A stretch of DNA of 64,000 nt from Timema cristinae. Taxonomy: Eukaryota > Arthropoda > Insecta > Phasmatodea > Timematidae. How positions within the stretch are numbered: the stretch's first letter is position 1; each line of letters starts with the position of its first letter. Of the stretch, positions 1 through 11,089 are shown one piece after another. Both the position numbers and the translations under genes were made by a program. The notes below the pieces were generated by a model. It saw only the letters and a program-made list of their open reading frames with translations, ran no database searches and had not been told where the DNA came from. The stretch is taken from contig JBCFYV010011135.1 in the NCBI GenBank assembly GCA_039000515.1, forward strand, positions 24,917,725-24,981,724, written 5' to 3'.

Positions 1-112
1 ACAATGACTGTATTTGTTTGAGGAAACTTCTTATTTTAAGGTAAAGGGGAAAGCTCGCTGCAAGTTCTCAAATATCAAACAATGACTGAATTTGTTAAAG
101 GAAGGCTAAATC
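1..112 (+). repeat. edge of an interspersed repeat
   Basis: A motif close to AATGACTGTATTTGTTTGAG occurs at the window edge and again, slightly changed, about 80 bases on. A third relative lies near 63460-63490. This suggests a fragment of a dispersed repeat cut by the window edge. Class unknown. Confidence 0.3.
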
Positions 113-221
113 TAGAGCCTTTTTTCGTCGGGCCTAGCTTCATAGCTCCGCTAATATGATTAAATAGTCGTTGAAAATGAGCTAATGTAACATTTTAACA
201 CATTCATTACTATTAATAAAA

Positions 222-521
222 ACTGGTGGTCTAGGGGTAAGGATTCAGACTTCTGTGCTGGGGGTCCGGAGTTCACTCCTCGGTCCCGGCACAGATTTAT
301 CTGATTACCAAACCCTTCCTTCACCTCTGACAAGACGTGTACTAACCACAACTTGTGAATGTGTGGAATGCCAGGCCTCCACCGTGGTTCGGATCCCACG
401 TTAAACTGCAGGTCCTCCATTTCATCTCACCATCACCTACCATTACACATTAGCGTAAGTGCGTATAACCCGAACAGGTAGTAAGACGCAGTACTAATAA
501 TAATAATAATAATAACAATAA
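222..521 (+). mobile_element. SINE family A, full length, with TSD
   Basis: Full-length family A copy. The head resembles a tRNA-Glu gene, with an A-box-like TGGTCTAGGGGTAAGG and a B-box-like GGAGTTCACTCC. A unique middle of about 150 bases carries CCGTGGTTCGGATCCCACG. The 3' tail holds the pentanucleotide-rich GTAAGACGC block and ends in TAA repeats. An 11-base direct repeat TATTAATAAAA flanks it at 211-221 and 522-532, the target-site duplication expected of LINE-mobilised retroposition. Transcription would be by RNA polymerase III from the internal boxes; there is no coding capacity. Confidence 0.92.
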
Positions 522-532
522 TATTAATAAAA

Positions 533-1199
533 CTAAAATAAAGGGTTACTAAGGAAAAACAGCCGTGTTGGAATATTTCACTTAATTTTAGTGTGAACCA
601 TATTTCGAAATAACGCATCGGGAATTAAAGATTTTCTTAATATTGAAGGTCCGCGTGGCAATTTCTCGCTTACCGAGACGGCCCCCTTAAGAAAGTTAAA
701 GTGTATACCTTCTTGTCAGTAATACGATCTCCAGGTCTAATGGAAACGGAGACTGTAAGCGAGATTTGAACTGTGTTAGATTAGTAAATAAAACTATTTA
801 TAAATTTATCGATATTTACTATTGCATTATCGGAATAAACTTAACCTAATCTTAGCGTTGACGTCAATGGCACCCACAGGATTTTTCTCCGGGGGTGGGG
901 GGCTTTGGAGTACCCCCCAGTAAGTCGGAGGTTAAGGGGTCCTCCTTTGGGGAAAAAAAAAAATATTAAATTGTATCCTCAAAATACGCTTTTTAAGGAA
1001 ATCCTTTTCTCCTGAAAAATAAGATATAACATTAAAAAAAAGTGTTTCAAATTTATCCAAATTCGTGGATGGACACTTGTCCTTAACAATTTGAATGGCT
1101 AATGCTGTCGGAATGGCCCGCGGATGCGCCAAACTATCAACCCTGAAGTGAAGTCAGCAGGTGTGGTGGGCGCTTGTAATTAGTTTATTAGTTATATTC
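533..1199. other. intergenic, no gene seen
   Basis: AT-rich DNA with a G-run near 891-900 and a stretch of purines near 950. GGCACCCACAGG at about 870 faces a similar inverted motif near 1590, so this may be one end of an old element interrupted by the SINE at 1212, but no TSD was found. Confidence 0.5.
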
Positions 1200-1211
1200 T
1201 ATAACTCTCTG

Positions 1212-1468
1212 ACCCGCCTCGGTGGCGTAGTTGGCTAACGCGCTCTTCGTGTTGAGCTCGACTGCTGAGGACGGGGAGATCGAGGTACGAATCTCGGTCG
1301 GGTGAACTGGGGTGGATTTTCCTAAATGGTTTTCCACTCTCCCTCCACGCAAATGCGGGTTCACTTCCTCTAATTTAACCTTCTCAATTCCTAATCCATT
1401 AGCGTAATTAGTACTTAAAGCGTATAACACGAACGGGTAGTAAGAAGCGGTGCTAAATATTATTATAT
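1212..1468 (+). mobile_element. SINE family B, full length, with TSD
   Basis: Family B reference copy. The head carries A-box-like GGTGGCGTAGTTGGCTAACG and a T-arm/B-box-like GGTACGAATCTC. A long variable-arm-like segment around GCTGAGGACGGGGAGATC hints at a class II tRNA parent, not resolved. The middle contains CCACGCAAATGCGGGTT. The tail is the one family A uses. A 12-base TSD TATAACTCTCTG lies at 1200-1211 and 1469-1480. Confidence 0.92.
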
Positions 1469-1480
1469 TATAACTCTCTG

Positions 1481-3144
1481 TTGGCTGAGGCACTGTTTGA
1501 GCGCTATTGTTGGGTGGGATTAACCTACTTTTAATATTTATACAACCTCAAAATATTAGGGGGAACAATGGCCGCCCCAACCCCCACTGTGGGCACCCTT
1601 TGTCGATGTATTTTTAAGTTTAAAAAGATTTGGGTAATATGATAGTAACTGAACGTTTAAATGGGTCTAACAGTGTGTACTTTTCTTTCTTCATTTGTTT
1701 TAGTTTCTGTATTCGCGCATGCGCACGACTCTACATGCACTCCAAATCCACATACTCTATTGTTCTTGAAACTCGACATCCATGGAGAAAGCAACGAATT
1801 GGTCATATTACTCCTTGTATTTAAACGTGTCAACATAACAGTGATAAATTGGTTTTTCTTAAGAAAGACAAGTGATTAAAAATTTTATTACATAAAAAGT
1901 GATCGAAGTGAGTTTTGTTTCAATAAATATGCAAACATGATAAACAAGTGATACGTGAACATCCGATTAAATCGTTAAGTAAGAAATAAAACGGAGTATT
2001 CGTTGATCTTTGGTTTTTTATAAGTGAGTGAAATTGATTCAATGCATGGGTGAAGGATTGTACTTTTAAAAAAAATTGATGGAATATATAATTCAAAACT
2101 GTAAAATGTTAAAAAAAAAAGTGTATGGCATACGAACAATGAATTCAGAATTAGGTTATGCACAAACAAATGCCTTCCAAATGGCGCTCCATTTTACTTT
2201 TTGCGAAAGTAAATCTGCTCATTTTAATAATATTGACTTTTAATTTGTTTTTTTCTTTTAATTTCTTGCAGCAATCTAAATTTTAAAATTAATTAATAAG
2301 CGCACAATATTGATTACATAAGCTCAACACATTTTAATCTAGTAACACATGATATAATTACATTAATATCGTCGTTTAATTCTTTTATGATGATCTTCTA
2401 GTTTGACATTTAAATAAATATTTTTAAGTGCCAATATTATTTATGTTGGTACCGCACTGAAGTATGTGCTTCCGAAAAATAAATTCCTTAATAAAATATT
2501 TGTTAAAAAAAGGCATAATTTTTAATGCAAATAAAAATATTTTATAAAACTTCGTTATAAAGTTAATATTAGAGTTTGTTAGTTTAAAAACTACAATTAA
2601 AATTATGAACGTCAAAATATAAATTAAAAATTTGAAAACCTAATACAAAAATTTTGTTGGGCCTTCTAAACAGATTTTTTTTTCGTTTTGATAATTTTTA
2701 TAGAGTTTTCATTGAATTTTGGCGTCTTAAAATATGAAACGAAATAAGATAACTTTTCCAAAATAAAATATAGTTATAAACTATTATTAGTAACCAAATG
2801 TGAAATGTTAAATATGCTAATTGATTTCATTAAACAGAGAGTTGATCTACTTATTAAAAACACTGCTTTAAACTCGGGGCTTTCATTTTCCAAAATTGAA
2901 AATGGTTATAATATTTGTTTGGAAAAAATTCCATAGAAACGTTTTAAGGGTAGACCTTTAGGCAAATTATGTTAGCTTAAAAATAATTTCAACTTATATT
3001 TCGGTTTAAAGTTGAGTCATTTAACATTTTTATTCAAGATAAGCAAAATATTTTAGACAAAATATGTTGGTTAAGATAAAATTTTATAATAGGTCTATAT
3101 TTTTAGGGTATCTGCACATTGTCCATTAATGAGCAATGAATAAA
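1481..3144. other. intergenic, AT-rich, no gene seen
   Basis: No frame, RNA gene or repeat family is recognised. A perfect NRF-1-type palindrome GCGCATGCGC sits at 1715-1724 in an otherwise AT-rich setting. The short open frames around it have no recognisable domains. Confidence 0.5.
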
Positions 3145-3318
3145 TAAGGTAGAATTAATAGGAAGTGTACTCGCATTTGAGTTTAAAGGACGGTTATGAA
3201 ATATTTAGGAAAAATCGCCCTCAATTAACCCAACCGGGACCCGAACCCTAATCTCCCAGTCATTAACAGACTAGTTTATTGTGAGAATGACACCTTATAC
3301 CATTCGACCACCGAAACG
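3145..3318 (-). mobile_element. SINE family C, worn, tail lost
   Basis: Reverse-strand head and middle of family C: the complement of the GGTGGCC A-box region at 3300-3318, an anticodon-arm block with AGACTAGT near 3270, and a degraded middle. The tail is missing. Confidence 0.65.
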
Positions 3319-3356
3319 CTGTTTGAAGAATGTAAAATTTAGAGCAAATGTATATT

Positions 3357-3552
3357 ATTTATTTGAGATATTTTAACGTACACTTTATTTAGAAAAGAGA
3401 CAACACCCAGCCCCCCGACCGTTAAAACATCACTGAAAGGGGAATAAACCCACATCTCACCAATATTAAGTGTTTCGGCCATGCCGGGATTTGAACCCAA
3501 TACCCTTAGCTCAGTAGACATACACGCTACTGAATGAACTATGATATATGAC
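3357..3552 (-). mobile_element. SINE family F, 5' end worn
   Basis: Family F in reverse. The head resembles tRNA-Lys (complement of TAGCTCAGT-type A box, and a B box at about 3483-3497). The middle is recognisable by AACACCCAGCCCCCCGACCG. The 3' end contains the complement of ACGTTAAAAT followed by a TTTGAG-like tail. It abuts a family C copy at its 5' end. Confidence 0.72.
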
Positions 3553-3712
3553 AGGAAGTGTGCCCGCATTTGCGTGAAGGGAGAGAGTGGAAAACCATTT
3601 AGAAATAAACATCCCACGGAAAATTATATCGAGATTCAAGACTCGATTGCCACGTCATCAACAGTCTAGTTGATTGCTGGAGTGACGCCTTAGACTATGC
3701 GGCCACCGATGA
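3553..3712 (-). mobile_element. SINE family C fragment
   Basis: Reverse-strand family C with CCCGCATTTGCGTGAAGGGA in the middle and the head ending GGCCACCGATGAG. It lacks the shared tail, which seems to have been cut where it joins the family F copy. Confidence 0.75.
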
Positions 3713-3860
3713 GAGTAATGGTCCAACGCACGTCTATTAAAAGTAACTTGATACAAGTGAATTTCCCACTAAGCCCCTTTTTTCTTGCCCTATTCTACTA
3801 TTCCCCCTTAACCTTTTCTTCAAGGTCGGGTATCAGCTATCACAAAACAATCCGTGTCTA

Positions 3861-4093
3861 CATTATTATTAGCACCGCGTCTTACTACCCGTTCGGGTTA
3901 TACGCCCAACGCTAATGTGTAATGGTAGGGTGATTGTGAGATGAAATGGAGGACCTACAGTTAAACGTGGAATCCGAACCACGGTGTAGGTCTGGCATTC
4001 CCCACATTCACAAGTTGTCTTGTCAGAGGTGAAGGAAGGGTTTGGTAATCAGATAAATCTGTGCCGGGACCGAGGATTGAACCCCGGAACCCG
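3861..4093 (-). mobile_element. SINE family A, 5'-truncated
   Basis: Reverse copy with an intact tail (AGCACCGCGTCTTACTACCC at 3871) and middle, ending inside the B-box half of the tRNA-like head. Loss of the 5' side fits incomplete reverse transcription. Confidence 0.88.
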
Positions 4094-4155
4094 TAAATTT
4101 CTTGAAACTTTCAAATCTCTAAAAAAAATATATATTCGAGATTAAATTATTTATT

Positions 4156-4445
4156 GTCGACCTCTGTGGTCTTGGATTAGAATGCTCGCCTCAGTTCCCG
4201 TTGTTTGTGGGTTCAAACCTAGCCAAGTTCGTCGGATTTTTCTTGAAATATAAAAACCCGTTGCACAACTTCCTTCGGAGGGGAAGTAAAGCCGTGAGTC
4301 CCCCAAGTCGATTGTGGCAGGAATATATGCGAAAATACCTTTCCCGGCAATGTTGGTAGGCTCTTTTGCTCTCACTCAAAGAAATTCTCGTGTGCTGATA
4401 TAATTAGTCGGGTGAGGAAGTGCGCGTTAAATACCCTAAATAAAG
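4156..4445 (+). mobile_element. SINE family D, near full length
   Basis: Family D reference copy. The tRNA-like head has TGGTCTTGGATTAGAATG (A box) and GTGGGTTCAAACC (B box). The middle has CTTCCTTCGGAGGGGAAG and CTCGTGTGCTGATATAA. The end carries GCGTTAAATACCC, the second type of 3' tail in this window. The middle resembles the conserved central domains shared by metazoan SINEs, but I cannot assign it to a named one. Confidence 0.82.
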
Positions 4446-4567
4446 TTTTTAGAAATTTTAAAAATTTCAGATTCTTTTTTTTAAGAATAACCTAAACCCA
4501 ATTTTCACCATGGGATTTTTTCTTTATTTATGATTTCGATTACTAGAAGCAAAGCCTGACATAAATA

Positions 4568-4569
<2 letters not shown>

Positions 4570-4602
<33 letters not shown>

Positions 4603-4882
4603 TATTATTATTAGCACCGCGTCTTACTACCCGTTCGGGTTATACGCACTTACGCTAATGTGTAATGGTAGGGTGATAGGGAGATGAAATGAAGGACCTA
4701 CAGTTTAACGTGGAATCCGAACCACGGTGGAGGCCTGGCATTCCTCACATTCACAAGATGTCTTGTCAGAGGTGAAGGAAGGGTTTGGTAATCAGATAAA
4801 TCTGTGCCGGGACCGAGGATTGAACCCCGGCCGCCAGCATAGAAGTCTGATACCTAACCCCTAGACCACCAGGTCACCGTCA
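4570..4882 (-). mobile_element. SINE family A, full length, with TSD
   Basis: Complete reverse copy from the TAA-rich tail (about 4570-4612) to the head (CTAGACCACCAGGTCACC near 4861). A 12-base TSD GACATAAATATA lies at 4558-4569 and 4883-4894. Confidence 0.94.
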
Positions 4883-5019
4883 GACATAAATATACAAACC
4901 TAGAAAACAACCCCTTCCCCTCCCCCGGGACCATTAACTTACAATCTAGCCGTGAAGTGTTGCCAGGGTTAGCAGAGCTTATTTTAAAACGGTACATGTG
5001 AATGGTTTTTTTTAATCAC

Positions 5020-5270
5020 TCGCTTGAGTGACCGGAGGTTTTAAGTTGTTCACTTTCATGTTAAACTGGCCTGATGATGACGGGGATATCGGGGTTTGAA
5101 TCTCGGTAGAGTCTACTAAGTGTTTTTTTTTTTTTTTTTCATAAATAGTTTCCCACTCTTTTTCCACGTAAATATGGTTATTTCTAAAATGCTTACTTCC
5201 TCATCTGCACACTATTAGAGTAATTATAATATATGCATATGTCCTAAACAGGTAGTAAGATGCGGTGAAA
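5020..5270 (+). mobile_element. SINE family C, worn
   Basis: B box region GATATCGGGGTTTGAATCTC near 5085, a T-run in place of the usual linker, and a recognisable tail GGTAGTAAGATGCGGTG at 5250-5268. Confidence 0.75.
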
Positions 5271-5429
5271 AAGAAAATTCTCATCCCTATGTAGAACTCT
5301 CATTGGGTCATGTATCAATCGAATTTAAAAAAAATTCCTTTAAAATTAATTTACATCCATTACTGTTTACATTCTGGGTCTGTCTTTAATTTAAGCCATA
5401 TATTTTCTACTACCAGCTTGCTAGGCCTT

Positions 5430-5618
5430 ATAATATATCTTAATACTAGGACAGGCACAACATCCAGTCCCCCAGCCGTTAATTCATCATTGTGAAAGTT
5501 TACACCCATATTTCACCAATAATAAATGTCTTGGGCATGCTGGGAATCGAACACCGGGACCCTCAGCTCAGTAGACGTAGACAGACACGCTATCGACCGA
5601 GCTAAGCTGTCAGGCTCC
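5430..5618 (-). mobile_element. SINE family F, head complete
   Basis: The best-preserved family F head. Read in reverse it has AGCTTAGCTCGGTCGATAGC (A box) and GTGTTCGATTCCCAGC (B box), typical of a tRNA-Lys-like parent. The 3' end is shortened. Confidence 0.8.
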
Positions 5619-5764
5619 ATTAAAAGCAGAGTCTAAGTGTGATTGGTCAAATGGGGACTGAGTGAGGGAATAACAAAGAACATAGACCTATTCTAAGAAT
5701 AGTCTTACAATCTATAATCCATTTCGGTCGTCAAATTGTATAAGACGTCACTTTTAAAAAAATT

Positions 5765-5936
5765 TGGGGCTCGTATCCCAGTTGGGGTGTATTGGGAGTG
5801 AGTTTTCTTAAATTATCTTCACCATCACTTTAAAAGCAAATTCAGGTGCACCACTTTTAAATTTGACCTTCCTCATTCTTTACACATTAGTAAATAAGCG
5901 TGTGAGCCAAACGGGTAGTAATACGCGGTGTCAAAA
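5765..5936 (+). mobile_element. SINE family C, 5'-truncated
   Basis: Starts at the B-box region (GGGGCTCGTATCCCAG) and ends with a tail variant AACGGGTAGTAATACGCGG. The middle is heavily mutated. Confidence 0.65.
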
Positions 5937-6637
5937 AACTGCAGTAAAAATCATGTTATAAAATATACTATGATTTATTTGAGATTTATATTTTTTTTAT
6001 ATAACGATGTAAACAAAGTAATAACTGAACAAAAAAAATATATATTTCCAATATTATTATGATCATCATGTTTTCTAATTTTTTGGGGGGTTCGATTTTT
6101 TTTTGTATTTTTTTTGTAAAATTAAGCTTCAGTTTCGGGTAGAGGGAGGGGGGGGAATTTGGAATTGATACATTTTTTTAATATAAAAAGGACATTAAAG
6201 TTTCTAGTGTGTTAATACAAGTTTTAGTATGGAGCGTGTTATCAAACAAGCAATAGACTTGCTCAAGGCTATTTAAAAACAATATTAAAAGACTCATATT
6301 ATAATATAATAAATTGTGGTTTACACAGCGATGGAGTAAATAAATTATACTATGCAAGTGACTAATTATGTAATTATTGTTATCACTCAATGTCTTATTT
6401 TATGTGTGTGAAAGAGAATAAATGGTTGCGTTAAAGTAAATCAAATGAAATACCTTTTTTGTACATTTTATTTGGAGAAAATAAAAGTGAAGTGTTTTGA
6501 GTTAAAAGTTATTAGTGAAATCATTACTGTGTATTAACTTTCATTTGTTTTGTATCAAACTGTGAGAATTTCTCATTGCTAATTACTATTTTTTTTTAAA
6601 TGTTAATCCACATTTGGTGTTAGGATAGGAGTAACAG
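5937..6637. other. intergenic, AT-rich
   Basis: Poly-T and poly-G stretches (about 6080-6155), then plain AT-rich sequence. No gene or repeat recognised until the first decayed 27-bp-type monomers near 6640. Confidence 0.5.
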
Positions 6638-7240
6638 TAAATTTAATTAATATGAAATTAACGTAAGTTAAAGTAAAATGGACGTCACCAAGAGTTTTGG
6701 TAAAATGAAAATCACCAGGAGTTAAGATGGGATTGACATAACTAGCAGTTAAGATAACATATCTGTCACCAGGAGTTAAGATGGGATTGACATAACTAGC
6801 AGGCAAGGTAACATATCTGTCACCAGGAGTTAAGATGGGATTCACATAACTAGCAGGTAAGGTAACACGTCGGTCACCAGGAGTTAAGATGGGATTAACA
6901 TAACCAGCAGTTAAGGTAACATATCTGTCACCAGGAGTTAAGATGGTATTGACATAACTAGCAGGCAAGGTAACAGGTCTGTCACCAGGAGTTAAGATGG
7001 GATTGACATAACTAGCAGGTAAGGTAACATATCTGTCACCAGGAGTTAAGATGGGATTCACATAACTAGCAGGTAAGGTAACACGTCGGTCACCAGGAGT
7101 TAAGATGGGATTAACATAACCAGCAGTTAAGGTAACATATCTGTCACCAGGAGTTAAGATGGTATTGACATAACTAGCAGGCAAGGTAACAGGTCTGTCA
7201 CCAGGAGTTAAGATGGGATTGACATAACTAGCAGGTAAGG
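6638..7240. repeat. 54-bp minisatellite with 216-bp higher order
   Basis: About ten units of 54 bp. Each unit has one half with CACCAGGAGTTAAGATGG and a diverged second half with ACTAGCAGGTAAGGTAAC. Four distinguishable 54-bp variants recur in the same order, giving a 216-bp super-unit: the variant with GGTATTGACA occurs at about 6945 and 7161, exactly 216 apart. The first 80 bases are decayed single 27-bp-like units. The period is divisible by three, so a long reverse-strand frame of 18-residue repeats stays open; this is not evidence of a gene. Confidence 0.95.
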
Positions 7241-7400
7241 TAACACATCAATTTACAGAAGTTAAGATAAAAGTTACATCCTCAGGAGATAAGTTAAAAT
7301 TCATATCACTAAGAGTTAAGGCAGGATCTACATCAACATTTATGGTGTAGCGAACATAACCAACCTCAAGTTACGGTAAGATGAACGTCACCAATAGTTA
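7241..7400. repeat. decayed junction between 54- and 27-bp arrays
   Basis: Diverged monomers of about 27 bp, each with a trace of AGTTAAG or GTCACC, link the 54-bp array to the 27-bp array. Diverged units at the edge of a homogenised core are typical of tandem arrays maintained by unequal exchange. Confidence 0.75.
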
Positions 7401-8846
7401 GAATAAGATGGACGTCACCGCAAATTTAGGTAAGATAGACGTCACCGAAAGTTGAGGTAATATGGACGTCACCGTGAGTTGAGGTAAGATGGACGTCACC
7501 GCGAGTTGAGGTAAGATGGACGTCACCGCAAGTTGAGGTAAGATGGACGTCACCGCAAGTTGAGGTAAGATGGACGTCACCGCAAGTTGAGGTAAGATGG
7601 ACGTCACCGCAAGTTGAGGTAAGATGGACGTCACCGCAAGTTGAGGTAAGATGGACGTCACCGCAAGTTGAGGTAAGATTGACGTCACCGCAAGTTGAGA
7701 TAAGATTGACGTCACCGCAAGTTGAGGTAAGATGGACGTCACCGCAAGTTGAGGTAATATGGACGTCACCGCAAGTTGAGGTAAGATGGACGTCACCGCA
7801 AGTTGAGGTAAGATGGACGTCACCGCAAGTTGAGGTAATATGGACGTCACCGCAAGTTGAAGTAATATGGACGTCACCGCAAGTTGAGGTAAGATGGACG
7901 TCACCCCGAGTTGAGGTAAGATGGACTTCACCGCGAGTTGAGGTAAGATGGACGTCACCGCAAGTTGAGGTAAGATGGACGTCACCGCAAGTTGAGGTAA
8001 GATGGACGTCACCCCAAGTTGAGGTAAGATGGACGTCACCGCAAGTTGAGGTAAGATGGACGTCACCGCAAGTTGAAGTAATATGGACGTCACCGCAAGT
8101 TGAGGTAAGATGGACGTCACCGCAAGTTGAGGTAAGATGGACGTCACCGCAAGTTGAGGTAAGATGGACGTCACCCCAAGTTGAGGTAAGATGGACGTCA
8201 CCGCAAGTTGAAGTAATATGGACGTCACCGCAAGTTGAGGTAAGATGGACGTCACCGCAAGTTGAGGTAAGATGGACGTCACCCCAAGTTGAGGTAAGAT
8301 GGACGTCACCGCAAGTTGAGGTAAGATGGACGTCACCGCAAGTTGAGGTAAGATGGACGTCACCGCAAGTTGAAGTAATATGGACGTCACCGCAAGTTGA
8401 GGTAATATGGACGTCACCGCAAGTTGAAGTAATATGGACGTCACCCCAAGTTGAGGTAAGATGGACGTCACCCCAAGTTGAGGTAAGATGGACGTCACCG
8501 CAAGTTGAGGTAAGATGGACGTCACCGCAAGTTGAGGTAAGATGGACGTCACCCCAAGTTGAGGTAATATGGACGTCACCGCAAGTTGAAGTAATATGGA
8601 CGTCACCGCAAGTTGAGGTAAGATGGACGTCACCGCAAGTTGAGGTAAGATGGACGTCACCCCAAGTTGAGGTAAGATGGACGTCACCGCAAGTTGAGGT
8701 AAGATGGACGTCACCGCAAGTTGAGGTAAGATGGACGTCACCGCAAGTTGAGGTAAGATGGACGTCACCGCAAGTTGAGGTAAGATGGACGTCACCGCAA
8801 GTTGAGGTAAGATGGACGTCACCGCAAGTTGAGGTAAGATGGACGT
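7401..8846. repeat. 27-bp minisatellite, about 53 copies
   Basis: Nearly perfect tandem units containing AAGATGGACGTCACC and AAGTTGAGG. Common sub-types differ at CCGCAAG versus CCCCAAG and at GAGGTAAG versus GAAGTAAT; the sub-types recur in similar short orders, so blocks of several units were copied together. Each unit carries the palindrome GACGTC. Both strands stay open over most of the array (474 codons in reverse, 407 forward) because 27 is a multiple of three and the unit lacks stops; no start context, codon bias or domain supports translation. Confidence 0.97.
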
Positions 8847-9556
8847 GCTGGCAAAAGAGAGTATTCCTCGTCCTGCCTTACTTTCATTACATGACAGGCT
8901 AGGGTTAGAATCACGTCATAATACACTCCTCTGATTTCTCTGTATCCTAACTTCTTGTTATCCTAACATTCAAATGCTGGTACACTTCTTCTACGTTTCA
9001 AGTCCCTAACCCAATTTTGCGTTAAGCACGGCGATAGAAAAAAAAACCTTCCATTACATATTATCGAAAACTTAAGTCTCATTTCCGGATCGAAGCCAAA
9101 CAAGCTAGCGCCATGTGACTCTCCAGGTAAGAAGTTGAACTACTTTGTAGTTCCACCCTGTATAGTATAGATGGACGGAGACGTAACTTTGAAAAGACCA
9201 AAATCGTTGTCCAAGCAACATGAAAGTTGTAAGTATCCAAAACTTGGGAACACGTGCACAAATATTTACTCTCTCAATGAGGGTGAAGGTTTACTTACCT
9301 CTTGGTATAGTTTAAAACGATCAATTAGTTTACTTAATGAACTCACTAACGTTTGAAGAGAGAACTTATTTGTTAACATTACTAACGAACACACCAAGAA
9401 AGTTAATATTTGCCTATTGTATTAATGGTATGAAATGGGGCATATTCTAAAGCAAGGTGTTGGCTAACTTTACCGCTTTTGAATTAGTTTTGATCGCTTT
9501 TCAAAACACAGTTATTTATGAAATTACCAAAATTAAGTTTTAAAATCATATTTATT
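8847..9556. other. intergenic with exon-like splice motifs
   Basis: No repeat recognised. Near 9117-9131 a donor-like CTCCAGGTAAGAAG occurs. At 9171 an ATG opens 19 codons that run into a donor-like GTTGTAAGTATCC at about 9227. These could be parts of an unrecognised first exon, but no homology is visible. Confidence 0.35.
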
Positions 9557-9828
9557 TTTATTATTAACACCGCGTCTTACTACCTGTTCGGGTTGTACGC
9601 ACTTACGCTAATGTGTAATGGTAAGGTGATAGTGGGATGAAATGAAGGACCTACAATTTAACGTGGGATCCGAACCACGGTGGAGGGTCTGGCATTCCAC
9701 ACATTCACAAGTTGTGATTAATACACGTCTTGTCAGAGGTGTAGGAAGGGTTTGGAAATCGATAAATCTGTGCCGGGACCGAGGATTGAACCCCGGACCT
9801 CCACTACCCCTAGACCGCCAGGCCACCT
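9557..9828 (-). mobile_element. SINE family A, near full length
   Basis: Reverse copy with AACACCGCGTCTTACTACC at the tail and head ending GACCGCCAGGCCACC. There is a small deletion between the two tRNA-like boxes. No clear TSD. Confidence 0.9.
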
Positions 9829-10254
9829 GTTTGCAGAAAATAACCTTCTTCTATCTGTAACTTAACACCTCTCTTGTAGTAGATTGTGTATCTCAATCCA
9901 TTTATTTTGCTCTGGCCTTCACATAAATGTTTCATTTTACAGTTGCTAACACTAGATTTAGCCAGACCCTTTATCATTTTCAAACGTCAGGGGGAAAAAA
10001 AGAGGCTTTTAATATATATATAGGTTTGATGGAGTGCCTCAACAGTCCCATTTTAATAGAAAGGGCCTTTTCTTAGAAAATATGAATATATCTTTTGGTA
10101 GACAAAAAAATATATTTTATCTGTGTAAATGTATTGGTATTGATAATATCAATCGATAAGCGACAGCTGCAGAATACTTGGCTTGACGTATGAACATATG
10201 TTTTAAAATATTGTTTCAGTAGGCCTACTTCGCCTTAATACCTGTTAGAGTGAT
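9829..10254. other. intergenic, no feature seen
   Basis: AT-rich sequence with a short TA run near 10013-10022. Nothing recognised. Confidence 0.5.
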
Positions 10255-10469
10255 ACACTTATGTGCTAATTACATTAATATGTTTGAGTTTAGGATGGTT
10301 AAATCTAGAGGAAGTGTACCCACATTTCGTGGAGGGAGTGTGGAAAATCATTTAGGAATAATTCTCTTCAGTACACCCAACTTAGATTCGAGCCCCGCCC
10401 TCACCGTCTTCCATAGTATATATAGTATATTGCTAGAGTAACGCCTCAGACCATGTGGCCGATGAAGTG
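10255..10469 (-). mobile_element. SINE family C, tail lost
   Basis: Reverse copy with middle GAGGAAGTGTACCCACATTT and head ending CAGACCATGTGGCC. An 18-base AT-rich insertion sits inside the anticodon arm. The shared tail has been replaced by unrelated sequence. Confidence 0.75.
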
Positions 10470-10527
10470 GGTCGTGAACGCATTAGTGTAGATTTTAAAT
10501 CAAGAATAATTTCTAGCTGTCAGATAA

Positions 10528-10700
10528 TTGCTTCGGTGGCCCCTTGTCCTAACGCGCTACTCTCACAGTAGACTAGACTGACGATGTCGGGGAGATCAAA
10601 GTTCGAATCTCAGTCAGTTATACTGAGGGTGGTTTTTCATTAAAATTGTTTTTTCCACTTTCCCTCCATGCAAATGCGGGTACCCTTTCGCTAAATAAAA
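10528..10700 (+). mobile_element. SINE family C, 3' end lost
   Basis: Well-preserved head (TTCGGTGGCC, then AACGCGCTACTCTCACAGTA) with B box AAGTTCGAATCTCAGTC; stops in the middle region after CAAATGCGGGTACCC. Confidence 0.82.
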
Positions 10701-11089
10701 CAGACTTCCGACACGTCATGGAAACCTCGAATTAAAAAAAATTATCAGGCCTGGAAATGTAATGGAATCTCTCATTTTTTCTAGTCTTTTCTTGAAATTG
10801 TTTAGGTTTTCAAGGAAATTACTTTGTCTCCCTCTTATTTTTTTTTTTTTCCAAAAAAAAAGGTCAGTTAATCGGGAAGAAATAGGAGTAAAGTAAGTAG
10901 ATGAAATTTCTAAGATATCTGAATAAATTCTTAATCTGTATGAATCCCTTCAAATCTCTTTAAATTTTTTATCAATTTACTGAATAATTCTTTAATATAA
11001 AATTAGGTTGTATTGTCATTTTTACTAATAAAAAATATTTAATTTACATAAAATAAACTATCATGCACAAAATGAATAGTGAAAGTAGG
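10701..11089. other. intergenic, no feature seen
   Basis: AT-rich, with a T-run near 10840 and an A-run near 10853. No gene or family recognised. Confidence 0.5.

Noticed and set aside
868..1600. Possible DNA element with GGCACCCACAG-type inverted ends around the SINE at 1212
   Set aside because: Ends match over only about ten bases and no TSD was found.
6603..7184. 193-codon reverse frame of 18-residue repeats
   Set aside because: By-product of the 54-bp array, for the same reason.
7398..8902. Long open frames on both strands (474 and 407 codons)
   Set aside because: They follow from a stop-free 27-bp unit whose length is divisible by three. Both strands are open at once, there is no start context, and units with changes are not biased to synonymous sites as far as I can see.
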